A stretch of DNA of 10,537 nucleotides from an uncultured Eggerthellaceae bacterium (lineage in GTDB: Bacteria > Actinomycetota > Coriobacteriia > Coriobacteriales > Eggerthellaceae): assembly GCA_934630905.1 (NCBI GenBank), contig CAKTXN010000062.1:1-10537 (forward strand), written 5' to 3'. This document shows positions 1 to 5,983 of the stretch, in pieces (position 1 is the stretch's first letter; every line of letters begins with the position of its first letter). A program made the translations under genes and the position numbers. The notes beneath the pieces are model-generated. The model saw only the letters and a program-made list of their open reading frames with translations. It was not told where the DNA came from and searched no databases.

Positions 1-261
1 ATGTGCGAAATCAGCTCGAAGCTGCTCAACGAAACCATGGACACGTTCAGCAACATCATCAACAACAGCATGAATGACGCCATGAAGCGCCTGACCATCA
101 TCACGCTCGTGCTGGCGGTTCCTACCATCGTGTTCAGTTTTTACGGCATGAACGTGGACAACCTGCCGTTTGTTGACTCGTGGATATGGGCGACGCTCAT
201 ATCGTTGGTGCTTTGCGTTTCTGCGGGGATCATCTTCGTCAAGTGTCGGTGGTTTCGGTAG
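1..261 (+). CDS. corA: CorA-family Mg2+/divalent cation transporter, C-terminal part (5' end outside window)
   Basis: This is the carboxy-terminal end of a CorA-type channel, which moves Mg2+ (or Co2+/Ni2+) across the cytoplasmic membrane as a pentamer. The segment has the two closing transmembrane helices of the family: one at about residues 33-49, ending in the diagnostic YGMN signature (GMN selectivity loop, about residues 48-51), and a second at about residues 61-80, followed by a short basic tail and a TAG stop. A helical stretch (residues 1-30) matches the end of the long stalk helix. CorA proteins usually have 300 or more residues, so the ATG at position 1 is an internal methionine and most of the gene lies upstream. 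In place of the usual KKK-type end the tail is KCRWFR. The assignment to CorA is secure; the transported ion is not known. Confidence 0.93.
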   Translation: MCEISSKLLNETMDTFSNIINNSMNDAMKRLTIITLVLAVPTIVFSFYGMNVDNLPFVDSWIWATLISLVLCVSAGIIFVKCRWFR

Positions 262-273
262 CTTCGTGTGCTG

Positions 274-366
274 CAGCGGACATTGCGAGTGTCACAAGCG
301 TAAGGGGCTCTGCCTATCCGCGCTTTTCGCGCGAAGGTGGTTTCAGCGGGTGTTGCGAGTGCGACA
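274..366. repeat. Degenerate 23-bp direct repeat, two copies 70 bp apart
   Basis: The copies at 274-296 and 344-366 agree at 18 of 23 positions, with a shared core CAGCGG followed three bases later by TTGCGAGTG and then ACA. They begin exactly 70 bp apart, close to seven helical turns. They could be paired binding sites or the trace of an old duplication. No function is known. Confidence 0.4.
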
Positions 367-434
367 GATGCTGCACTGTCTTGCGCTTTCCCTTGAGACA
401 AATGGGCTTTTGGTAGTAACGTTATCCTACTGCG

Positions 435-464
435 TTGCTGTATTTTTGCCTGGTGAGGTATACT
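435..464 (+). promoter_or_regulatory. Probable sigma70-type promoter for the glycosyltransferase/DUF2304 genes
   Basis: A good -10 element, TATACT (459-464), lies 18 bp downstream of a weaker -35 element, TTGCTG (435-440). Transcription would begin near 471 and give an untranslated leader of about 160 nt before the glycosyltransferase ATG. That leader contains the 520-615 ORF. The call rests on consensus match and position only. Confidence 0.4.
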
Positions 465-519
465 GAACGGTTAGGAAAAGGACAATTCTCTGCGGCTTTT
501 GGGATTTTTGGAGGCGCAG

Positions 520-615
520 ATGTTTGGGCGTTCGGAACACTTGGACAGACAGGGAACATGCAGTTGGTCAAAGCATCCGGGTTTCGTAAGGCGCTCAGGT
601 ATGGTACAAGAATAG
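520..615 (+). CDS. Candidate 31-aa leader peptide upstream of the glycosyltransferase
   Basis: A short ORF starts at ATG 520 and ends at TAG 613-615. Its start is preceded by a strong Shine-Dalgarno sequence, GGAGG at 510-514, with 5-nt spacing, which is better than the site of the next gene. The peptide begins MFGRSEHLDR, is basic and polar, and shows no signal peptide, membrane segment or known domain. Its stop lies 16 nt before the glycosyltransferase ATG, and the stop region (TAGGAAACGG) overlaps the only AGGA-like ribosome site for that gene. Translation of the leader could therefore affect initiation downstream. It may also be a chance ORF; codon evidence is too short to decide. Confidence 0.35.
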   Translation: MFGRSEHLDRQGTCSWSKHPGFVRRSGMVQE

Positions 616-631
616 GAAACGGTTCTCTCTT

Positions 632-1396
632 ATGGGTTCAATACCGCAAGGGTTTTCTTCGCAACAGGGAATAGACGGCTTGAATGCGTGCGCGCAAAGT
701 GCGGACGTTCTTATTATTGTCCCTGCTTACAACGAGGAAGCGAACATCGAAAAAGTCGTTCGCAAGCTGGAGAGACTGCCGTATGACTATGTTGTTATCA
801 ACGATGGATCGTGCGATGCTACGCCGCGCATTCTCGATGAAATGAAGGCTAATCACATCGATTTATGTCAAAACCTGGGCATTGGTGGCGCAGTTCAAAC
901 GGGATACAAGTATGCTCTGAACCGCGGATATCAGATTGCGGTCCAGTTCGATGGTGATGGTCAGCACGATGAATCGTGTATCGATCGCTTGATTCAGCCC
1001 ATCCTTGATGGCAAAGCGGATATGACGGTTGGCTCGCGCTTTGTGGGCGAGGGCAACACATTCAAAAGCACGGTAGCGCGGCGCGCGGGCATCACTATTC
1101 TCTCTGCGCTTATCAAGCTGATCACGGGGCAACGTATCTATGATGTGACCTCGGGTTTTCGTGCGGTGAATCAGGATGTTTTGCGCGAGTTCGTCCAGTA
1201 TTATCCGCATGATTATCCGGAGCCGGAGTCGCTTTCTTGCATGATTTCTTTGGGTAAGCGCGTGCAGGAAATCGGCGTGGTCATGCATGAGCGCCAGGGC
1301 GGAACCTCTTCCATTAGCGCCAAGTCCGCCCGGTATTATATGCTCAAAGTTGGTCTGGCCATCATCGTTCGCCCCTACGGAAGCAAGGAGCGCTAA
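632..1396 (+). CDS. Glycosyltransferase family 2, polyprenyl-phosphate sugar synthase-like (DPM1-like)
   Basis: This GT-A-fold enzyme (254 aa) probably moves a sugar from a nucleotide donor to polyprenyl phosphate at the inner face of the membrane. The family start IIVPAYNEE is at about residues 28-36, the NDGS nucleotide-sugar motif at 57-60, the metal-binding DGDGQHD at 107-113 (D107 and D109 as the DxD pair), GSRF at 134-137 and the conserved DVTSGFRAV segment at 171-179. There are no C-terminal membrane helices, unlike GtrB-type relatives. Membrane attachment is probably supplied by the DUF2304 protein, whose ATG follows this stop after a single base. ATG 632 is the only usual start before the fold begins, because the frame is closed by TAA at 587-589. 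The ribosome site is weak (AGGAAACGG, 614-622). Fold and catalytic class are certain; lipid acceptor and sugar are inferred. Confidence 0.92.
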   Translation: MGSIPQGFSSQQGIDGLNACAQSADVLIIVPAYNEEANIEKVVRKLERLPYDYVVINDGSCDATPRILDEMKANHIDLCQNLGIGGAVQTGYKYALNRGYQIAVQFDGDGQHDESCIDRLIQPILDGKADMTVGSRFVGEGNTFKSTVARRAGITILSALIKLITGQRIYDVTSGFRAVNQDVLREFVQYYPHDYPEPESLSCMISLGKRVQEIGVVMHERQGGTSSISAKSARYYMLKVGLAIIVRPYGSKER

Positions 1397-1397
1397 C

Positions 1398-1904
1398 ATG
1401 CCATCGACTCAAAGAATCATCCTGTTCATTGCAAGCGTTTGCTTCCTTATTATTGTTTTACACTTCATTCGCCGCCAGCATTTGTCGGTGAGCCATTCAC
1501 TGCTGTGGCTTGTTTTAGGCATTGCGGGCATTGCCGCGGCGCTTATCCCGTCGTGGGTGTTCGCGCTTTCGGGCCTGTTGGGATTCGAATTGCCGGTGAA
1601 CCTCATCTTTTTCGTGTGCATTTTCTTCCTGATTGTGGCGGTGCTTTCCATCTCGATGGTTGCGTCTTCTCAGGCCGACATGATTCGCAGCCTTGTTCAG
1701 GACGTGTCCCTGCTTACGCAGCGCGTTGAAATGCTGGAAAGAAGACAGCGCCTTGGAGCCACTGAGCCGGCAGATGCGGAAGCGACCGGAGAAGCAGCCG
1801 GAGAAGCGGTTGGCGAAGGGACCGAAGAAGAGACCGAAGAAGCAACCGAAGAAGCGGTTGAGGGATCGTCGACCGGCGAAGACACCGCCGAATTGCCACG
1901 CTAA
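1398..1904 (+). CDS. DUF2304 small membrane protein with acidic repeat tail
   Basis: This 168-aa protein has three predicted membrane segments (about residues 5-23, 34-54 and 58-80), then an amphipathic, coiled-coil-like helix (about residues 88-118) and a disordered acidic tail. Layout and spacing match DUF2304 proteins, which are often encoded directly after DPM1-like GT2 enzymes and are thought to hold them at the membrane. The start ATG has a textbook ribosome site, AAGGAG at 1384-1389 with 8-nt spacing, placed in the end of the preceding gene, so the two genes are almost certainly cotranscribed and translationally coupled. The tail from about residue 129 has a period of four residues built on Ala/Thr/Gly/Glu. 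The TAA stop (1902-1904) overlaps the stop of the converging gene. Family assignment is good; biochemical role is inferred from pairing. Confidence 0.85.
   Translation: MPSTQRIILFIASVCFLIIVLHFIRRQHLSVSHSLLWLVLGIAGIAAALIPSWVFALSGLLGFELPVNLIFFVCIFFLIVAVLSISMVASSQADMIRSLVQDVSLLTQRVEMLERRQRLGATEPADAEATGEAAGEAVGEGTEEETEEATEEAVEGSSTGEDTAELPR
1782..1865 (+). repeat. Degenerate 12-bp tandem repeat coding the acidic tail of the DUF2304 protein
   Basis: Seven in-frame 12-nt units encode ATGE, AAGE, AVGE, GTEE, ETEE, ATEE and AVEG. The most alike units share ACCGAAGAA (units 4-6). The unit is a multiple of three, so changes in copy number would alter tail length without a frameshift. Confidence 0.7.
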
Positions 1905-3610
1905 CGGCTCTGCGGCGTGCCGCCTTCGCCTGTGTCTGCGGCATCTGCCCTGCTGAGCGCATAAAGCTGCGGCAAGAACGGTATGACCAGGTATAACGCG
2001 AATATGTAGCGGTAATCGCTTACGATGGGCGCAGCAATAAGCATGGTCCCGAACAAGCCGATAAGCGGCATATAAGGCGTGATAATTGCCGCCACCGAGT
2101 GCTTCTCTGCTTGCTTTCCGCTCTTTCTACCAGCGATAACACTGAAAACCATGGTTGCAATCGAAAACCAAATAAGCGAACCCATGCCCAGAAGCGCGGG
2201 GAACTGCTCGCGCAGTGCGTTTGCGATGAACTGCGGCTTGTATCCCATGCTGAAAAAGTCGGTCGCGGGCACGTCGTTTGCCGTGCATGTTAGGCTGCCG
2301 ATAAGCGTGTTGTACCCTGGCTGCCAATAGCCGTACGTTTCCATGACCCACGCGCGAATATACGTTGTCAGATTGTGCGGTAACACGTGCGCCCACACGG
2401 CAAGAAATTCCCCTTTATGGGTGTCCAAATATTCATCGTTGAACAGCTCGTTTTGCTTGATGGGGTTCGACGTGGAGGGGTCGTAGCTTTCCGACCATTC
2501 CTCCAGGGGAAGAATGCGCTCCAAAATCTCCTGGTCAGATGCGCTTATGGTACCATCAACGCTTACGGTGGCGGCAAGCTGCTGTAGCGGAATGCCCACG
2601 GATTCCGCAAAATGACCCTTACTAATGGAAAACGCGCCAAAAATAGGTCCCTGCAAAACCGTCATGAACACAACAAGTGCTACGGCAACAACGGCTGCCG
2701 GTTTGCGATACAGCGGGCGGAAGATGACCAGGAAAACGAGCGTGAACAGCGCCAGATAATACCCGTTATTGCGAAACAGGCTTACCAGCAAAAGCAAAAC
2801 GCCCAGTTCAATCACTTGTTTTCTAGTAGGCTTCTCATCTTTGAGATATTCGCCCAAGTGGATGACAAGCAGCAGCAACGTTGCCGCAAAGGGAATATCT
2901 TTCCAAAGGATGATCACGTGGCTTGCGATAACCGGGCTTAAAACAATGAACGCGGTTGCGCCTATCAGATACGCCTTGCGCGCCCCCGTTTTTTCAAGCC
3001 AGGCAAGGCACCATGCCAGCGCAGCCGCCACATAGGTTACCTGCAGGAACATGAACATGAAAAGCGAGATGCTTTGGCTTCCAATGAATGCCGTTGCCTT
3101 GAAAACCAACCAAATAAGAAACGTATAGAAAATGGGATGCGCGTTTGTCAGACCCTCGTAGCGGTTCGTGTCGCTGTAATATTCCTGGCCGTTGACCTGG
3201 GAAAGTATTGCGTTTGAGTCGGGAGAGCACAAACCCGGATAATTTGAGAGCAAAGCGAACAGAAACGCTACTTCAATAAATGCGAAGCAGATCAGGAACA
3301 CGTTGCGCGTGGAAAGCGTGCAAACATGCTCCGGCGTGCCTTCATCGTGCCGTTCATCACGGATTGAACCTGCAAGCTTGTCCAGCGCGGCGTTTGCAAG
3401 GGCGAATCCCGCAAAGGCAATGCCCGATGTGCCAACGAACGCAAGGAACCAAACGGGAAACGTCAGCTGGTATTGTGCGTAGGCGGGCAGCGTTGCGGCA
3501 ATGCCGTACAGGACGGAAAGCACAGCAAGCAAAACAACACCCTGTGAACTGGGGTTGTCTTTGCGATGCGCAGGATAGTGCTGCTCCATTGGTTTGTGGA
3601 AAATGTTCAA
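1901..3610 (-). CDS. DUF6020-family polytopic membrane protein, GT-C-like
   Basis: This is an integral membrane protein of about 569 aa with ten or more predicted helices. Its first large outer loop, after the third helix, carries the family pattern YPG (about residues 124-126), CSPD with Asp at about 131, and NAHPI at about 156-160. An acidic residue in the first extracytoplasmic loop is the usual catalytic position in GT-C glycosyltransferases that use polyprenyl-phosphate sugars, so a role in adding sugars to an envelope polymer or protein is likely but not proved. The chosen start is TTG 3610, because AAAAGGA at 3617-3623 sits 6 nt upstream. ATG 3589 and ATG 3652 are in frame but lack a well-placed ribosome site. 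It diverges from the DUF6541 gene and converges with the DUF2304 gene, sharing three bases of the two stop codons. Confidence 0.8.
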   Translation of the reverse strand: MNIFHKPMEQHYPAHRKDNPSSQGVVLLAVLSVLYGIAATLPAYAQYQLTFPVWFLAFVGTSGIAFAGFALANAALDKLAGSIRDERHDEGTPEHVCTLSTRNVFLICFAFIEVAFLFALLSNYPGLCSPDSNAILSQVNGQEYYSDTNRYEGLTNAHPIFYTFLIWLVFKATAFIGSQSISLFMFMFLQVTYVAAALAWCLAWLEKTGARKAYLIGATAFIVLSPVIASHVIILWKDIPFAATLLLLVIHLGEYLKDEKPTRKQVIELGVLLLLVSLFRNNGYYLALFTLVFLVIFRPLYRKPAAVVAVALVVFMTVLQGPIFGAFSISKGHFAESVGIPLQQLAATVSVDGTISASDQEILERILPLEEWSESYDPSTSNPIKQNELFNDEYLDTHKGEFLAVWAHVLPHNLTTYIRAWVMETYGYWQPGYNTLIGSLTCTANDVPATDFFSMGYKPQFIANALREQFPALLGMGSLIWFSIATMVFSVIAGRKSGKQAEKHSVAAIITPYMPLIGLFGTMLIAAPIVSDYRYIFALYLVIPFLPQLYALSRADAADTGEGGTPQSR

Positions 3611-3616
3611 GAACGT

Positions 3617-3623
3617 TCCTTTT
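3617..3623 (-). promoter_or_regulatory. Ribosome binding site deciding a TTG start for the DUF6020 gene
   Basis: On the minus strand AAAAGGA is followed by 6 nt and TTG (3610-3608). The in-frame ATG at 3589 is 27 nt from this site and the ATG at 3652 lies upstream of it, so TTG is the start best supported. Confidence 0.55.
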
Positions 3624-3652
3624 ACTGGCGGGGTGCAATTATGTGCTAACAT

Positions 3653-3694
3653 GAATGCGTATGTTCTTCGTATGATAATAGTTGATACGCATTC
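3653..3694. promoter_or_regulatory. Perfect 10-bp inverted repeat in the divergent DUF6020/DUF6541 promoter region
   Basis: GAATGCGTAT (3653-3662) and its exact reverse complement ATACGCATTC (3685-3694) are separated by 22 nt. Their centres are 32 bp apart, about three helical turns, so both arms face the same side of DNA. The AT-rich interval contains -10-like elements for both directions: GATAAT at 3674-3679 (+) and TATTAT at 3678-3683 (-). Neither has a good -35 element. The arrangement suits an operator for a dimeric or tetrameric regulator that controls both membrane-protein genes. The regulator is not known. Confidence 0.5.
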
Positions 3695-3718
3695 CGTGAA
3701 GAGGAGCTGTCGCCTGGC

Positions 3719-5980
3719 ATGTGGCTTCAATTTGTGATTTCGCTCGGGTTGTTCCTGCTCATTCTAGTAATTCCGGGATTCTGTTTTTTTCGTCTGCTGA
3801 AGGCGTCCCTCCTGGAGGCGCTGCTTCTTTCCCCTGTTTTCTCGGTGTCGCTCTACAGCGTGCTTGGTATTTTGTATGGCTTGCTGGGGGTTCCAAGCTC
3901 GGTGGTTTCGGTGTTCGCGATACCATCGGCACTGCTCCTTGTTGTTTTGGCTGTTAAGTTCGCGAAGGGGAGGGGCTGCCCGGCGGCATCTGAAAAGTTG
4001 CGCGAGTCTGCTATTCCCGGCCGCGGTTCCCTTGACGCGCGCATGGCGGCGTTTTATCTTGCGTGCGGCATTATCGCTGGTACGGTGCTTTTTTTGAAGC
4101 CGCTCGATGGCGCCGATTCCTTCATCTCAACGTATGATAACTTGTATCACTACAACGCTATTCGTGCCTTGGTGGAAAGCGGCTACTGGTCGCCGCTGGA
4201 CACATCGTGTTATCTGGCGCTTCCCAGCGCTTTGAACCCTATGCCCGGGGGCACGTATCCCCTGGACGGGTATTATCCTTTGGGTTGGCACATTTTGCTG
4301 GCACTGCTCATGGAGCTTTCCGGCTGCGCGTTGCCCGTGGCGGTCAATGTGGCGAACTTCGCGTTTACGAGCGTTGTTTTCCCGCTGGGTATGTATTTGC
4401 TGATGACTGCGCTGTTCAGGAAGAAAAGCACGCTGGTTGCCGGTGCGCTGTGCTCATGCGTTTGCGCGGCATTTCCCTGGTATATGTTGCTGGAATGGCC
4501 ACTTTTTCCGAACCTTGCTGCGTTTTGCTTGATTCCGGTTCTGGCGGCGTGTTTTATTCGCTTGGCGAAGGGGCTTGCGGCGCGCATGGTGTCTGGAGAA
4601 GCCCCCGATGAAGGACCCGCAGCGCCCATTTTGCTCGCGGGATTCCTTTTCGCTTGCGTTGCGTGCGCGGCAATTCACCCCAACAGCATCTTTACGGCTG
4701 CGTTGCTGCTGGCCCCATTCGTGGTGTGGATGGTTGCATGGGCAATAGGCAGGAAGTACGGTGTGGTCGCGGGCGTTATGGGCGGCATTGCGGTGGGTGC
4801 AATCATCGTGGTTGCCTGGGTGCTGCTTGCCAACGCCGATACGTTCAAGTATGTGATGGATGAGGCCACCAAGGCGCGCCAGCTGCCCGAAGAAGCGTGG
4901 ACGGCTGTCACCGAGTTCTCGTTTATGAATAAAGCGGGTCAGCCGATTCTTTTCGTGTTTGCCCTGGTGGGCGTGGTGGCGGTTTTGGCATCGCGCCGTA
5001 ATTGCTGGATTGTTGCTTCGTTTGCGCTGGTCGTTCTTGTCTATGTGGCCTCCGCTTCTTTCGAAGAAGGTCCCTTGAGGCAGATTCTTACCGGTTTTTG
5101 GTATTCCGAGCCCAAGCGCATTGGCTCTATCGTGGGATTGGCATCAATGCCGCTGGTGGCGTGCGGGTTGTCGGCGCTCTACGAGTTGGTGACGGCGCTG
5201 GTGGCACGCATTGGGGGGGCGCGTGTTGGTGCTCGCCGTGCAGATGCGTGTCGTTCAGACTCGCGCCGTGAAAGCGCTGGTCAAGCTGCTGGTGTCGGTC
5301 AAGTGGGCGATTGCGTGGATAACCGCGGTCGGGGAAATGTATCCGATTGTTCACCTGCAAACGGAGAAGGTATTTGTCACATGCGTGCTGCCCTTGCGGC
5401 CGTCTTCGCGCTGGCGTTTGTGGGTGTTGTCTTCTTCGCGCCGTACGTTCCTCCGGCAAACCAGGAGCATCTTGACCAGAGCCAGGACGTGCAGGAACCA
5501 GATGCAACTTCGGCTAATACTTCGGCGCTGCAGGGTATGGCGCTTTATGCCAAGATGAATTACGAAAATCCCATTTTGGATCGCGAAGAAGTTGCTTTTA
5601 TCCAAAAAGTGGCGGCAACGATTGGTCCCGACCAAGCCGTTATCAACCTTCCGTACGATGGGTCGCTTATTGCCTACGGCTTGACCGGGCTCAAGGCGTA
5701 CTATCTGGAGCGCTATGGGTACGAATCTGCGCACGAAACGCCCGAAAGCGCACTGATTCGCACGGATTTGAGCGAAATAAGCACTCGCGCTGATGTATTG
5801 GAAGCTGTTCAAAGCACGGGATGTCGCTATGTTTTGCTTTTGAAGCGGGATAAAGACATCGTTTACAACTTCGATGAGTCTTTGTGGCAGGGTATAAGCG
5901 GCATCGATGACACTACGCCTGGTTTCACGCCTATTCTTTCCGAAGGGGACATGAGGCTGTATCGAATCGATGCCGCGTAG
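3719..5980 (+). CDS. DUF6541-family large polytopic membrane protein, GT-C-like
   Basis: This 753-aa membrane protein starts with hydrophobic segments at about residues 4-25, 34-56, 60-80 and 109-127. The first large outer loop holds YDNLYHYNAIR (residues 139-149; D140 and H144) and YYPLGWH (185-191), the signature region of DUF6541 proteins and placed as in GT-C transferases. Further helices follow to about residue 495, then a hydrophilic stretch (496-554), a last helix (about 557-575) and an extracytoplasmic C-terminal domain of about 175 aa. The start is ATG 3719 with GAGGAG at 3701-3706, a spacing of 12 nt that is somewhat long. The hydrophilic stretch starts at a G7 tract and has codon use that fits another frame (see findings). 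The protein is longer than I expect for the family. It ends 3 bp from the opposing aldehyde dehydrogenase stop. A role in envelope glycan assembly is inferred. Confidence 0.82.
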   Translation: MWLQFVISLGLFLLILVIPGFCFFRLLKASLLEALLLSPVFSVSLYSVLGILYGLLGVPSSVVSVFAIPSALLLVVLAVKFAKGRGCPAASEKLRESAIPGRGSLDARMAAFYLACGIIAGTVLFLKPLDGADSFISTYDNLYHYNAIRALVESGYWSPLDTSCYLALPSALNPMPGGTYPLDGYYPLGWHILLALLMELSGCALPVAVNVANFAFTSVVFPLGMYLLMTALFRKKSTLVAGALCSCVCAAFPWYMLLEWPLFPNLAAFCLIPVLAACFIRLAKGLAARMVSGEAPDEGPAAPILLAGFLFACVACAAIHPNSIFTAALLLAPFVVWMVAWAIGRKYGVVAGVMGGIAVGAIIVVAWVLLANADTFKYVMDEATKARQLPEEAWTAVTEFSFMNKAGQPILFVFALVGVVAVLASRRNCWIVASFALVVLVYVASASFEEGPLRQILTGFWYSEPKRIGSIVGLASMPLVACGLSALYELVTALVARIGGARVGARRADACRSDSRRESAGQAAGVGQVGDCVDNRGRGNVSDCSPANGEGICHMRAALAAVFALAFVGVVFFAPYVPPANQEHLDQSQDVQEPDATSANTSALQGMALYAKMNYENPILDREEVAFIQKVAATIGPDQAVINLPYDGSLIAYGLTGLKAYYLERYGYESAHETPESALIRTDLSEISTRADVLEAVQSTGCRYVLLLKRDKDIVYNFDESLWQGISGIDDTTPGFTPILSEGDMRLYRIDAA

Positions 5981-5983
5981 GCG

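Larger units (their letters stand above)
262..631. other. Non-coding gap of about 370 nt with degenerate direct repeats, a probable promoter and a leader ORF
   Basis: No convincing gene of normal size lies between the cation channel and the glycosyltransferase. Longer frames here are rich in Cys, Arg and Ser, as wrong-frame readings of GC-rich DNA are. The stretch holds a 23-bp degenerate direct repeat (274-296 and 344-366), a 10-bp palindrome TTCGCGCGAA at 326-335, a probable promoter at 435-464, and a 31-codon ORF at 520-615. No hairpin with a T-run was found after the corA stop, so the end of that transcript is not visible. Confidence 0.6.

Noticed and set aside
358..377. Possible terminator hairpin after corA (AGTGC and GCACT)
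   Set aside because: The stem is only 5 bp with a 10-nt loop and no T-run follows, so a terminator cannot be supported.
863..1399. Open frame of about 178 codons on the minus strand
   Set aside because: It is a shadow of the GT2 glycosyltransferase, rich in Arg/His/Ala and without motifs.
1912..1923. GC-rich palindrome GCGGC-GT-GCCGC near the DUF2304 stop
   Set aside because: The loop is only 2 nt, it lies inside the coding end of the DUF6020 gene, and no T-run follows. It is probably a by-product of GC-rich codons.
5211..5558. Separate small gene in the alternative frame of the DUF6541 gene
   Set aside because: The frame shows good codon bias only to about 5380 and then becomes Arg/Ser-rich. 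A frame switch within the larger gene explains it better than an independent overlapping gene.
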